A DNA stretch of 64,000 nt. Source: Dermanyssus gallinae. Lineage: Eukaryota > Arthropoda > Arachnida > Mesostigmata > Dermanyssidae. Positions 43,650-55,989 of this stretch are shown here, in pieces. The notes under the pieces were generated by a model. That model was given only the letters and a program-made list of their open reading frames with translations, was not told where the DNA came from and ran no database searches. The translations under genes and the position numbers were made by a program. Numbering within the stretch: position 1 is the stretch's first letter; every line of letters begins with the position of its first letter. The stretch is from contig QVRM01005224.1 in NCBI GenBank assembly GCA_003439945.1, positions 558,001 through 622,000 on the forward strand, given 5' to 3'.

Positions 43650-44590
43650 GCCGAAATTGGAGCAGCAACGAATCTACGTCCAATTTTGTGTTAAACATTT
43701 CGTAATACGTTTCCTTAAGAAAATGTCACGAACTGATTATACTATCAAGCAGTGTCCCGATAGACTGCGTAGACGTGAAACCGTTGATTTCGCGACGCCC
43801 GTGAAGAGACTGAAAATGAACCGGTTCAGGAAAGCCTCTGACGTGAACGCTGTGTGATAAACGTTGAGAACTTTGTGCCATCTTACTTAACAATTGCTAA
43901 ATTACTATCATGAAGATTGCTAATGAATTAGACTTAATCTTTAAATACGCTGTGACAGTCTTGACCGATATTTTATGCGTTAGAGGACTGGCAGTAAAAC
44001 TAGTTCCAAAAAAATTTAATTTCCAGCAAATTAACGCTTGTCGGGAAATATTCGAATTGAACTTTCAGGCGGTAGCAGAAGACTCTGGATTCAGAGAGTG
44101 ATTACCGGAGTTATGGGTATATGTTTACAACATCGAGACCAGATCCTAATCCTCCTCCTAGTGGTGCTTCCAAAAAGAGAGTCGATTGAAGACAGAGCAG
44201 ACCCAATACCAAGGTTCTTTTCGACTACAGGGGGATCATCTTCCACGAATTTGATCTCCTGGTTCTACAGTCATTAAGGAATGCCACCGCGAAATTTGAA
44301 GAAGTTTGGGCAAGAGCGTCTGGCGCAAGAGGCCTGAAATATGGGCAAACAATTCTTGAATCCTCACGATATTGCGCCGACGGACACATCGTGACTGATT
44401 TCAGATTATTTTATGAAAAATTCGATTTTCGAGACTATAGAGGACATAAAGAAGCAGGAGCAACTCAACTCGATTCCGAAAGACGCCTTTAAAACTGCTT
44501 GAAAGAGTGGGAAGGAAGGGACGCAAGTGCAACGCAGCGGGCAGGAGCTATTTTAAAAGGCACAAAAACACTTTGGAAGAATAATTAAAT
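43650..44590 (+). pseudogene. Second mariner-type transposase, heavily decayed
   Basis: Fragments in order across frames: EQQRIYVQFCVKH (N terminus), ILTDILCVRGLAVKLVPKKF, NFQQINACREIFELNFQAV, RVITGVMG (the ITGDE block, Asp and Glu lost), FDYRGIIFHEFDLLVLQSL and FETIEDIKKQEQLNSIPKDA. Order and content fit a mariner transposase of a different lineage from the one at 8.3-9.3 kb. Third-Asp block (HPPYSPDL) not readable. Clear terminal repeats not found. Strand is plus. Confidence 0.75.
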
Positions 44591-44632
44591 ATAAATTTTT
44601 TGTTAAATATGTATCAGAACGTTTTACTCCGC

Positions 44633-44680
<48 letters not shown>

Positions 44681-44763
44681 CTATATATATATATATATAT
44701 ATGTATCTATATATATATATATGTATCTATATATATATATATATATATATATGTATCTATATA

Positions 44764-44811
<48 letters not shown>

Positions 44812-44893
44812 TAAATGCGTTGTTTTCGCCGTGATTACCTAGAGAGAATAATTAAATATGCATTTTTTTATAAATATGTATCAAAACGTTTCA

Positions 44894-44929
<36 letters not shown>

Positions 44930-44945
44930 TTTACGTTGTTTTCGC
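44578..44945. repeat. Compound (TA)n/(GTATC) arrays with flanking direct repeats
   Basis: A block AATAATTAAATATNNATTTTTT...AAATATGTATCANAACGTTT lies at 44582-44625 and again at 44848-44893. CGTTGTTTTCGCCGTGATTACC occurs at 44817 and 44936 (22 nt, split across entries). Between them lie TA arrays with interspersed ATGTATC units (44636-44812) and a further array (44897-44927). Stepwise duplication around microsatellites. Confidence 0.8.
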
Positions 44946-45204
44946 CGTGATTACCTCGATAGCTAAATATTTAGATATCGGAAATTGTCGTTACTAAATT
45001 ACTGCAAGGTAATCTTTGGTGGCCAAATTCTAAGATAATAGTGTTCCGGTTGGTACTGGACCTGTACTCATGGTGTACCAAAGGTGAATTATAGAAATGC
45101 TCTCGTTTTGCCATTCGAGTTCTACGTTCGTTCTTTCGTGATTTACTGTGCGCGAGATTAAGCACTATGAATACAAGAAGGATAAGGGCTGAGCATAATT
45201 TTCA

Positions 45205-46900
45205 ATTTCAATTTGAGGTTTATTTACGGAACCACAATTTCACAATGCTTAAGTTCTCGCATACAAAAATATTTAAAATGTGTGTTAACACCAACATTAT
45301 CTATTTCATACTTAAACATGTCTCACTCCATACGAAACTAGCAATTGAAGTCGCTAAACACTTCTCCCGTTCACATACATGACACGCTTTCTTCAACCTA
45401 TTGACGGGAAACTAGTTTTGATTAGAGTTTTTACTCGTTACCCATTTTTTCACCTCAAGTTTAAATAATCTGACTCAGGTAAGTATACGAATTTCTTTGG
45501 GAAGTTCAGTCCAGATAGTCGGCAGGGTGTATGCGAGAGCATGACGAGTGGACTGCTTTAGAGCTACTGGCCTCACAAATTCCGTTGCACGTCGGTTGTT
45601 GTGCGTTTAACAGCAATTTTTACCCTGTAAATATCCCTAAGAGGTAAAAGATTAAAGTCTTGAAAACACTTGCGAACCGAATCGCTGCGGCGCAAGTTAA
45701 ATACTGCCCTGAGGGCATCATTCTGAATGACTTCGGCCCCATGAGTTATCATTTTATTATGAAATCCCCAAATTGAAATACCATAACAAAGAATAATAGC
45801 ATTTTATACACCATAAGAAGACCCTCGACAGGCACTCCTAGTTCTCGTAGACGACGAATAGATGAAATTACCGCATAGCATTTAAGCGTAATAACGTCTA
45901 AGTGGCCATGCCATTTAAGCGTCTCATGTAAAGTTAAGCCCAGATATTTGATAGTAGAGGAAAGTGTCACTTCCGTTCCATTGAGCTTCAGCATTGGAAC
46001 CTGCGTGGCTCTTTTGGCAGGGCGAAACAACATGAGTCCAGTTTTGGTTGCATTTATCACCAGACCGAATTTTTCAAACACAAGAACAGCATACTCTACT
46101 ACTTGCATAGCCTTCTGTACATCAGCCTGTATTGCAGATGGCTGAATACGAAAAAGTAAGGTCGTATCATCAGCATAGACGATGGTGTACAGGACCCTTC
46201 TGACGCGATCTCTTCAATAATGAAATTGATCAAAATGATAAACATAAACGGTCCTAAGATTGACCCTTGCGGCGTCCCGATATTTACTCCTTCTAAGGGC
46301 GATTCAAAACAACCTACCTTTATCGTCTGCTGCCTCTCCGCTAGGTATGACCTAAACCAAGACACAACAGTGCTATCACAATCAAGTTTTTCGAGCATAT
46401 GTAAGAACAACGAATGATTTACACGGTTGAAGGCGGCAAAAACATCCAAAAAAACGCCAAGGCAGAGTTGGTTGTTTTGGAAAGAATTGGCGACCTCCTG
46501 ATAGAGATGAACGAGGGCAAGCTCCGTTGAGCGTGCCTTACGAAATCTAAACTGATTCCTCGAAAAGAAACCAATCGAACTAAGGTGCCCTTCGCATCTG
46601 GACTTAAGTACCAAATATCCTTGAGAGGTAATCCACTAAAGAAATTGGTCGGAAATTATTGGGACTTTTACGATCGCCCCTAATTTTTAAATAAGGGAAT
46701 AATTGTGGACATCTTTAGCCTAGCGGGGAAAACACCATTAGTCAGGGAACGGTTTATAATATGCTTTGACAAAAGTGATATTGTTTGTTGCCTGTTATAT
46801 GCTGTAGGTAGTAGACTTAGAGATATTTTATCCGGAGGCCTGATACTACATTTGATGAATTGTACTTTTCTTGAGCATGCTATACTTGCAAATGCTTGTG
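45205..46900 (-). pseudogene. CR1-like non-LTR element D: RT and 3' UTR
   Basis: From about 46870 down: INRSLTNGVFPARLKMSTII, FRPISLVDYLSRI (block 2), FFSRNQFRFRKARSTELAL (block 3), LGVFLDVFAAFNRVNH (block A), IGTPQGSILGPFMFIILIN (block B), IVYADDTTLLFRIQPS (catalytic block C) and LVINATKTGLMLF (block D). Then come KYLGLTLHETLKWHGHL and a long thumb. One frameshift lies near 46185. A decayed 3' region runs to about 45205 and is shared with 53966-54450. It ends in an AT-rich tail near AATAAACCTCAAATTG, without long poly(A). CR1/L2-type assignment is by overall block pattern. Confidence 0.8.
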
Positions 46901-48379
46901 TGGAAAGTTTGATGATAATATATTTGACGTTGAGGTAACAACCGCTTGTTTTTTTATTATAATCATTTTTATAAAATGATTTACGTTGTTTTAATCTAAT
47001 AAGTGTGTCCCAAATGGTTTACAATGCTATAATCTGGCAAGAACAATTTGGTAAGAGCGATTAAGGTGCACTAATTTTCTTATTATGTTACATACGTGTT
47101 TTTGCGCGTTATAAGGTTTGCCGACTTCCTCCATAATGAGGGCATAATAGGCTTCAAAACGTTGAGGTTAATATCGACCTGAACATATTATTTTTGTACT
47201 TTGCGGTATAAAGTCTACTGTTATCATATCGCCGATAGCCTCCATTACGGCAGACATATCATTTCTTTATACACCAAACACTGTTACAAATTATAGAAAA
47301 CATCGTAAGGAAAATAGAAATAATCTTTCCCTGTGCTCGCCCATAAACCTTACAAAAATGGAGGGACCCGGTCTACCCTATGTTTCAAACCTCAACGTAG
47401 CAAATATGTTTGTCTTATAGATCCGTGCTGGCGAAGCTTAGCTTGCCCCGCTGCTGACGCGGCATGGAAACCGCCAAGGTCGACACATGATTGAGTTAGA
47501 ATGGTGACCGTCGTGGCACATGTTCCTGTATGTCAGTCGTTGGACAGCGCGTAATGTTTCGATTTGCGGCTTTTGCGACGACATAGGAGAACGTGCCGTC
47601 CTGCTACCCCACCCAAGGTCTGTTGGCGCCAGCATTAGTGAGTGCTCATAAACTTTGTTCAATTACACGGATCTTCGCATATACGAGTCTGACAATTGCC
47701 AACAAATGTCCCTGTTGGGGGTATTTTAGGTATTGCATTTGTTTCTGCTTTTCGCCCAGCGTTTAATGTTGCTTTCCACATTCTGCCACCTTCGTTTGCC
47801 GCATCTGTGGTGTCCTAGGATCGTGTCTAGTGTCTTGTGGACCTCCCTCATTGAAAGTTTTGCTGTTAGAGACTTGAATAAGGATGTAATGAATCGAGCG
47901 ACTGCGTTTTTTAACTGAAAATAGTATCTGCTTTTATTTTTATTTTTTCATATCAGGTTTATTCACCACACATTGGTAGTTCAGTACATCATTTCATATT
48001 ATGTTTTTATAGAAACATTTGGGGCAGTAAGAGTGCCATTCATTTATGTAACATGTTCATCTATTCTAAATGGAAGAAATGGAGTTTCAATTTTCACTTG
48101 TTTACTATTAGACACTTAAATATATTTAACGTTTCTCCTAGGTAACTTTTTACATTTTGTATATAACAATTTTAGGCTCGGCGAGGTGCCGCTATGGAAC
48201 GGGAGATCCTGATTGACCGCTGCCGGTGTTTCAGCCGTCATTCATAGGTGGCTGGTGTCAGCCTACTCGAACCGGATATCAGGTGGTGGAGGTGGAGGCG
48301 CAGAAGCGGTTACCTTAATTATCATCTTCATCATCATTATCCTCGTGATCATCATCTACAACCTTTGGACAACATCCAG
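46901..48379. other. Intergenic or SOCS 5' region, no confident exon
   Basis: Upstream SOCS exons should lie here but none is convincing. A frame at 48213-48500 gives a Gly-rich stretch and a hydrophobic Ile/Val run, but this comes from an (ATC)n-like simple sequence. No other features. Confidence 0.35.
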
Positions 48380-49363
48380 TCGCCATCGGTATGGTGCTAA
48401 GCGGCGATCGATTAGCGAGAGGATGCGAGCGAACGGAAGCCGCCAGTCCACTTCCTCGCACGGCAACAGAGCCTTCGGGAGGCAAACGAATGGCCACTGA
48501 TGAGGAGAGAGCCAACGATGGTGCCGAGACCACTCGACCAACGACTCAGGCCGCCCACGTGGATGATGATATCACGCATCACGATCAGAATGCAGAGCAT
48601 GACCATCATCATCATGCTGGACAGGTGGAGGGCGCTAAATCGACCATCGACTACGCAGCTAGCATCGAACGAGTTAAAGACTGTGGATGGTAAGGATTGT
48701 TAGAAATGAGCATAATAATAGCCAAACGTTATTTAAATAGCATGTATGTTATATATTAATTTGAAGTTGATTTTAGGCAGTTACCAGATAGAGCCAGATT
48801 TTTCTTTATGAAACGGGTTTTAGGGTTAGCCAATTCTTGTAGGAATAGAATAGTTCATATCTTAGAGGGGGGGAGTTTAATGACACAGGAATTACAACTT
48901 CGATGGGATGTTGTTTGGATGTTTACCTAGGACGAAAGCGTTTGAGGCTTATACTTTGAAGTGGACGGAAAAATTGAAGGGAATCGATCTAGGAATATAT
49001 AATACGGTAGCGATGACAAGCATGGCCTGGCGAGCAGCGGGATGTAAGGGCAGACATTTAACTACGGCGTTTGCAGCCCACGGGTTTCATAACGTGTTAT
49101 GCAGCACGGAAGAATTCCACGATCCTCAGGAGTGTTGCAAGTGCACGAGGTGCTTTGGCCAGTGCGATAGATACCACGCCGCAGCATGTCCTGCAATTCA
49201 GCCAGCTGAGCTAGCAAGATGAGAGAAGACCCAATGACGTGAAGAAAGCACTAGTTGTGTCTGATGTATATGTTTATAATTTTACCCAACCTGGGTGTTA
49301 ATAAACCATAATAATACTCATTCTTTTAGAATAGTGCATTAGCTGACCGACCAACACACTCAC

Positions 49364-49407
<44 letters not shown>

Positions 49408-50330
49408 CTTTGCCCATATAGAACTTGTATTTTGAAGATTAACGCTTTAAGTTCTTTAACTTTCTTCTTCTAAAAAAGTGTTTTTTTATTTATACGGTTT
49501 ATTGGATGCATTGTAGACGACGAGAATTATACACGAAATCAAAAGCTACCCGAATGCTATGATTGTACATGTTAGTGCAGATGTTTAGCTAACGTGTTGT
49601 TATTAACGTAGCGGGTGCAAAAATTACCTGTCTTGCCGATTGATCAGGTATTGGGGCCCGATCTCCGGAGCAGTCGCCGAGCGGTTACTGCTTAATGAAC
49701 CGGATGGGTCATTTCTTGTTCGTGACTCGTCGGGCGAGCATCATATCTTCTCTCTAAGCTTTCGTCTCTCAGGCGAAGTTCGACATGTGCGCATTGAACA
49801 TCACGGCGGCAACTTTAGTTTTGGCTTTGGCAACAAATTCCACTCGAAGACGATTATTGAATTTGTCGAAAACGCCGTTGAACACTCTCGTTCAGGTCGC
49901 TACCTCTTCTTTCTTAACCAAAGACCGCTGTTAGGCCCATTGAGGGTACAACTTCTATACCCCGTTTCCAGGTAAGCTTTATCAGCATTTGTGTCATAAA
50001 CATTTATTGCACTCTTATGAACGTTTTCAGTGATGCAACAGGCAAGAGCGTCTTTATTGCACGAGATGTTCCATATTAATGCAAATTACCATAAATAATT
50101 ACGTAACAATTTTTGCTACAGGTACGTTCGGCCATCTTCATTGGCCCTATTGAATTGAATTGAAATAGAGAGGGTTTAAGCTAGTTGGCGTGTCACAATG
50201 TAGGCTTTGGAGTACTCAGAAGATGCGTTTATGTTTACTCGTATAGAAGAAGTAGCACTATAGATAACACGATTGTCAAGCCTTTTGTGTTTGTCTGAAT
50301 TATTTCAAATTTTCTCATTTTTAAGCCACT

Positions 50331-50421
<91 letters not shown>

Positions 50422-50732
50422 TTTTTGTTTTTTTTAAAGCACAATTTGTTGTTAGTATGTTTGCTTTTATGACATTTGCATCTAAAGGCGCTATGGTATC
50501 GTAATACTCTTTAAATTATTGTCAGTGAGGTCTGCTACAAATCACGCGTGGTCTCTGTTGTTGCAGATTAAAGCGCATGAGCTCTCTACAGCATCTATGC
50601 CGTCTGACGGTGTTTAAGGTACTGCGGCAACGGAGGGACCTTATACCTGCTCTGCCTCTTCCGACGAAGCTGCATGAATACCTCGACACACCAAATTACC
50701 TCATTGAAGTCGACCCTGTTGAGGTAATTTAA
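48380..50732 (+). CDS. SOCS6/SOCS7-type suppressor of cytokine signalling (partial 5')
   Basis: Exons: about 48380-48689, 49648-49971 and 50567-50732. The first ends ...SIERVKDCGW, with TGG split by the intron. The second opens YWGPISGAVAERLL and carries the SH2 domain: DGSFLVRDSS with the phosphotyrosine-binding Arg, HHIFSLSFRLSGEVRHVRIEH split as usual, and RVQLLYPVSR. The third encodes the SOCS box: MSSLQHLCRLTV (elongin B/C BC-box) and LIPALPLPTKLHEYL (Cul5 box). This GWYWGP...LYPVSR layout is that of SOCS6/7, which link phosphotyrosine signals to ubiquitin ligation. The ORF ends VEVI then TAA. GAG|GTAATT at 50723 could instead be a donor to one more exon, as SOCS7 has a C-terminal extension. 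The N-terminal exon start is uncertain (acceptor CATCCAG|T) and further 5' exons are likely. Intron 1 holds a retroelement copy. Confidence 0.88.
48777..49312 (+). mobile_element. Second copy of non-LTR element B, in a SOCS intron
   Basis: Starts within RARFFFMKRVLGLANSCRNR and ends with the same AATAAACCATAAT as element B at 9463. It is 5'-truncated to the last third of the RT. A 14-bp insertion near 48907 breaks the frame after LQLRWD. The C-terminal Cys/His finger is intact here (ECCKCTRCFGQCDRYHAAAC). Flanking duplications were not obvious. It has the same orientation as the host gene, within the intron 48690-49647. Confidence 0.9.
49367..49405. repeat. (TA)n array in SOCS intron
   Basis: A pure TA run about 55 bp downstream of the element B copy. 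Confidence 0.9.
50333..50417. repeat. (TA)n array in SOCS intron 2, about 40 units
   Basis: Nearly pure TA with a GTATATG interruption at the left, between SH2 and SOCS-box exons. Confidence 0.95.
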
Positions 50733-52465
50733 TTCATGCTGTAGAGCTTACTAGATTGTACCCGCTGTTTTGAAAAGCGTGCTTTTGCTGTCGGCCAATA
50801 GGTAAAAGCTATACTCCAATATAATATAATTTCTTCCACAATATCGGATATGAATGACACGTACCTGTTATCGTTGTATATTTTGTACATGAGGTTGTGT
50901 TAATTCACGCCCCACATTTAAACATTTGGCACTTACTATTTCAGCTTTGCAGTGAACCGACGAAACTGAGTTTGCCAGCAGGTGATTCAGTAACCGGGTC
51001 ATAGCCTGAAAATTAGTGACGATTCGTCGAGGAACATGAGCAAAAGGCAAAGAGAAGCGAACAGCGGAAGATGACTAGACGATCGGCTGAGCGTTTACAT
51101 GTATAATCGATGCGCGTTGTGCGCACAAGAATCGCACACACGTTATAGGGATGCGCGTATTGCGGATCAAGAGGAAGGTTCGTGTCAAAATAATTCGCAG
51201 CGACAAGGACCGTCTATTGCAGGCGACGAAGACATCGGCTTATCAAGAGCCGTGCGCTATCAAAGCGAGTCGTAACGGTAACGCTATTCTCCGTAGCAGA
51301 TCTTGGAGTTCTTACATAAAGGCTGCAAGGAAATGTTCGTCGTACTCGCCTGAGGAGGAAGCGATTGCATGACGGTCTACCGATTTGGCACCCGTTATGT
51401 TGACAGCAATATTGAAGCATGTTTTTGAGACGATGCTCCGTCTTCGACATTATTCTGCAGATTTTGATGTTATGCGATGACAAGATGCGAAAGTAAGGGC
51501 CTACTTGCCTGCTACACAGGATAGCGTTGATTGAACGACTCATTTGCCAAAGGGCTACATTTGTCTTAGCATGAAATGCGGCAACCCTAGATGGATAGCC
51601 TTTGTCGTGCATGCGCGAAGGTAGATGTTAAAGACACTGTATCTACACAATGTGGCTGGGTTGAATTGCTCAATTTGGTTCTTTTTCTTCAGACGTTATC
51701 CTTGCTCAAAAGCAGAGGGTAGCGCATGCGGAGTGTTATGTGGTCCAAATTGAATGAAGTCACTACAGTATATCAGGACCGTTTCGTTAAGTTTTAATAC
51801 AAGTGGGCTACTGTATGCCCGGAACATCGTACATTATCTTCATCAGTGTGAATAGCATAGCATAACGTTTAGACGGCAAACTATAACGATTGTTGTGATT
51901 ATCGCAAATATATTTAGGGCACGTATGTGTGCAGAAAACTTAAACCGAGGATCATGACAATAACGGTTAAGTATTCAAGTGTTTTGAGCTAGAGCGTGAT
52001 TTTGTTATGTTAGTGAAGTTAGGCCAACGAATTGCGGGGCTACACTGGGAGCTCTGAGTAGTGTAGTTTATTTTTGTTTGACATGTTAAAGTTTTGGCTC
52101 AAGTCCTAGGCCAAATATGTTAAGGCATTCATACGGAGTCGAATTAATTATTTTAGGAACTTTGATGTTCGTCCGGCAATGAATGTAACCGCGGTCCCAC
52201 TTGTTGTCAGGGTATGCGGCACCGATCCTCATGTTTTTGAAGACTCCTTTAATCATACCAGGGTACACTAATGGTGTTTTGATTATTGCGAGGTCACCTT
52301 CAATTGCATTTTATGGTTCTGTCGTCACCCTCCCTAGCGCATACAGAGAGGTGTGACAATTTCATCACACGTCTACCGCAGAGTAACACGTTTGGGAGAT
52401 AAATAGTCTTATCGCAAATAAGAGAACAAGGGAATATTGGCTCTCGCATGTGGTGGTACAGTTAG

Positions 52466-52504
<39 letters not shown>

Positions 52505-53960
52505 CATCGCGGCGATTAAAGTTAGTCTGTAAACTAAATCGTGTGTTTTATTGTTGTTTAGTTTATGTCTGTTGCTGCTAATTATTTGTTCAGAATGCTG
52601 TACGCGGCGCGCACAGTACTACCGATCGAACGCAGCGGACTGTTACCACCAGGATGTCATAATCTGTCCGACTTTTCCCTATATATGTTCTCTCTCCCAA
52701 TAACTACGCTGGTTTTGTACAGGAGGTTAGAAACAATTAACACGGTCCTTGTTGATATGTATGATATGGTTAATAGCGTGCTACTGACGGCATGCGACGC
52801 TGTATAATGCAAGTGAATGAGTTAATAAACAGAGCCATCATCGCACTTAGAACGAAATGGATAAGATGATGGTGAACACAACTAATCAATCATGTTTTAT
52901 TTTACATTTATATTTGTTGTAGTGCTGGAGTGAAGGAATGCCGATTGCCGTGAGCAGTATTTGTTTTACTTATGGCAAATATAGTAAATGGAGCATTCTT
53001 GTTTAATTGAAACGATTTTGATGCGGAGCAGCTTGCTTAAAATGCACCGAAGTACAAAGCTAATGCGTTTAATATATGTTATAAGGAAGACATATCATGC
53101 AATTAATGAGAAAATTATATATTTAATGGTGTTACATGCATTTTACTTAACTGCGCATCACAATCAGATGATTCACAATGCACAGTTACTTTATATCTAT
53201 TTTGCGTTGTTATGCAGTAGTGTTTGCGATAATGATTATAAAAAACACAGTGTTCATAAGTTCGTATAGTTTTCTACATGTAATTAATGTAGGCGATATT
53301 ATAAATACCGAAGACGGTTTACAAAAATAGGATTTCAAGCCAATTGGTAATGTTTTGATACCCATATAGAAACAAAATAATCATACTGAGAGATCAATAG
53401 GCATCAGTGACTTATCAATTCTGCATATACTATCTAAGTCTTACTCCCATATCTATATTATGTAAGCCATATAATCTCTGAGTAAGCTTATAGTCCTATT
53501 CGCTAAGATGTTCATTCAATTTAATCAAAATTATTTATTTCTCCATACGCCCTCATCCGAACATATCATGCATTATAATCCAACTTATTTTGTTTCATCT
53601 TTTTGTGCATATTAAAAATATATTGATTCTGCGTTTCCCATAGAATATTAGCATTTTTTGGTTGGTTAAATAATGTCTGATATCAGGTTGCCTTAAATAA
53701 ATGGAACGGACTACACAGTGCATAAAGAGTTACAAAGTTTAACTAGTGTCAAGACAGACGATCGTAGTCTATAATATCAGTCCACCTCGCTCAGTCGTTA
53801 GGTGCGGTCGTATTTGACTTCGCTCTGTGAAACTTGGTCAAAGAGAGCAGGAACCTGAGGCCTATAACAGGCTCACCAGTTGCACTCGACGGCCTTAGTT
53901 ACAGGAAGCCCAAGACGGTCAGTGAACACTGCAAAGTTACTGTGATAAACTCAACAAAAA
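50733..53960. other. 3' flank of SOCS gene; nothing else confirmed
   Basis: (TA)n at 52470-52502. Open frames at 51151-51372, 52565-52807 and 52988-53269 match no family. The last is in very AT-rich DNA. A possible extra SOCS C-terminal exon was not found. Confidence 0.35.
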
Positions 53961-53965
53961 GAAGC

Positions 53966-54450
53966 CCTTCAAATTTGAGGTTTATTCTCGGAACCGCAAT
54001 TTCACGATGCTTAAGTGTTCGTAAACAAAAATATTTAAAATGTGTAAAGGACTAACATTATCTATTTCATACTTCAACATGTCTTACTCCATGGAAAACT
54101 AACAACTGAAGTCGCTTAAACTTCTCCCGTTTACATAAATGGCACGCTTTCTTTAAGCCATTGACTTGTTACTAATGTTTCCTAGATTTTGTATTCGTTA
54201 CCCATTTTTCACCTCAAGTTTAAATAATCTGACTGAGGTAAGTACGCCAATTTCCTTGGAGTACGCGAATTTTCACTCCAGATAGTCGGCAGGGTGTAAG
54301 CGAGAGCATGACGGGTAGACTCCTACAGAGCTACCGTACATGATCCAGAATAACTCCTCTATACATCTTAAATGCAAGCAAGGCAACTTTTACCCTGTAA
54401 ATATCCCTTACAGACAAAAGCTTAAAGTCAAGAAAGTACTCGCGAAATTA
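53966..54450 (-). repeat. 3' region of element D, second copy
   Basis: Matches about 45210-45660 in order (AATTTGAGGTTTATT, TTTCACGATGCTTAAGT, AAAATATTTAAAATGTGT, CACTTCTCCCGTTCACATA-like blocks, GTAAATATCCCTNANAG). Divergence is moderate. There is no RT part, so it is a 5'-truncated insertion of the element D family. Confidence 0.8.
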
Positions 54451-54564
54451 TATATGCATATAGCCCACTCCATACATAACTAACTGTGTACAAGGTGCAA
54501 ACGGGCGCTCGGAAATTGTGTGTTTATTGACCGTACTGTACATAACAACTACAAAATACCACCA

Positions 54565-54700
54565 CGACCAGTGGTAGAACGCTTGTCAAAGTGCTGCTTT
54601 TCGCAGGGAGTAGGGTGGTAACGGCCCCGACCACAGTACCGGTTTAAGTATGACCGGTCCGAGTTAAATTCCCAGCATTCTCTATTTTTCTAAAACGTGT
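54565..54700 (+). repeat. Possible SINE-related repeat
   Basis: ACCGGTTTAAGTATGACCGG followed by TCCGAGTTAAATTCCCAGC resembles the 36.0-kb copy and a degenerate B box. There is an AT-rich tail at 54685 onward. Tentative. Confidence 0.3.
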
Positions 54701-54879
54701 TTATTAACTTGTTATTTACTAATTTAAATTATTCTTTAATTTACTTATTTTTTACTTTACTTTTTTATTGTTTACCCAATCTTCTGAATTATCTATTTAT
54801 TTAGCCTATGTGTTAATATTTTTTTCTTAAAGTTATTTATCCTATTTTTTATTGAGTGATTCTAAGCTATAAAGCAAAC

Positions 54880-55989
54880 ATGTTTTCCCGGGAAAAAACC
54901 GGGCAAGAGCAGCCCGATTTGGCCCGCGAAGAACACAAGAAGGAGGGCAAACAATTATTACTGGCGGGGGCAATCCCACTGAAGCGATGTCACAGAATTC
55001 TCTGAACAATATAGCTGTCACAAAAGCTCATCAACAGTTTGGTCAACTGAAAAAAATGGACCGTAAAGAGCACGGAAAAAAGGAGTCAGCACACTGACCG
55101 TCAACGAAACCGCGGACTCGGGATGGCAGCGCACGCGTGACACCCTTGCCTTAAAGCGGCACACTGAAAACATTACCACTATGATTGAAAACTGCCAAAT
55201 GGAAGATGATCTCAAGCGCCTCCTCTGTCAGGAATGGCCAGCAGCCACCTATACGAAAGTGTCGCACTTCGGGGCTAGCATGCTGAAAAAGAGTTTCCTT
55301 AAGTTACCCGGAAAGATGACCCTTTAGACAGGACCATCACCTCATCAACCCATCAGAACATGGCCTGCCAATTTCAGGGCATTGCCGGCGAGGCCAGACG
55401 CAGGACGAGTGTGGTCGTATAGCGCCAAAAAAGCGAATCTGGGGATGACGGCAAGCCCACCGCCAGGGCCCTGGTGGCGATCAGACTCCCCAAGGATGCA
55501 ACGCTTCTTCAGGACAAGGGTCTCCTGAACCAGGCGCTGTTAAAAACTTAGGCTCTTAACACGTGGGCTCGAGGAACCTTGAACCAATACCTTGTCACAT
55601 GACAACCCAGAGTGAGCAAAGAGAAGTTTGCCAACTTCTCGGGTGCCTCTCTCTGGCACTGAGCCTGCATTTTGCTGTCACCTCTACGGCACGAAGGGGG
55701 GAGGCAGAAAGTGACAAGAAGGGCGCTCCCAGCACGACAACAACCTTTTGTTCTAAAAAAGAGGGAAGGCAAAACTTGCGCAGACATGATCAAGGAGCTA
55801 GACTCCATGGTGGCTCCCATCGCTTACAGCATCACGGTAAATCGCGTTGGGCAACTACTTAGCGGTGACGTGTGGTTGATGATGGCAGAGGCGGCAGAGG
55901 AAGGGGCCAGCTCCTTTTTCAGGGTCATTGCTAAGGACACGTGCGTGGCGCCGAAGACTAGCAGAAACGATAATAGGCAGAGCCCGGGA
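54880..55989 (+). other. Probable upstream part of the family E element
   Basis: GC content and scattered short frames (for example 55672-56052, 126 codons) suggest the 5' region of the same element, but no domain is readable. The pre-RT segment begins only at about 55990. Confidence 0.4.

Noticed and set aside
44600..44842. Long tyrosine/isoleucine open frames over TA arrays here and elsewhere
   Set aside because: These are translations of (TA)n microsatellites, not proteins.
48213..48500. 95-codon frame with a hydrophobic Ile/Val run as a membrane-protein exon
   Set aside because: The run comes from (ATC)n-like simple sequence. A different frame of the same DNA joins in phase to the SOCS SH2 exon.
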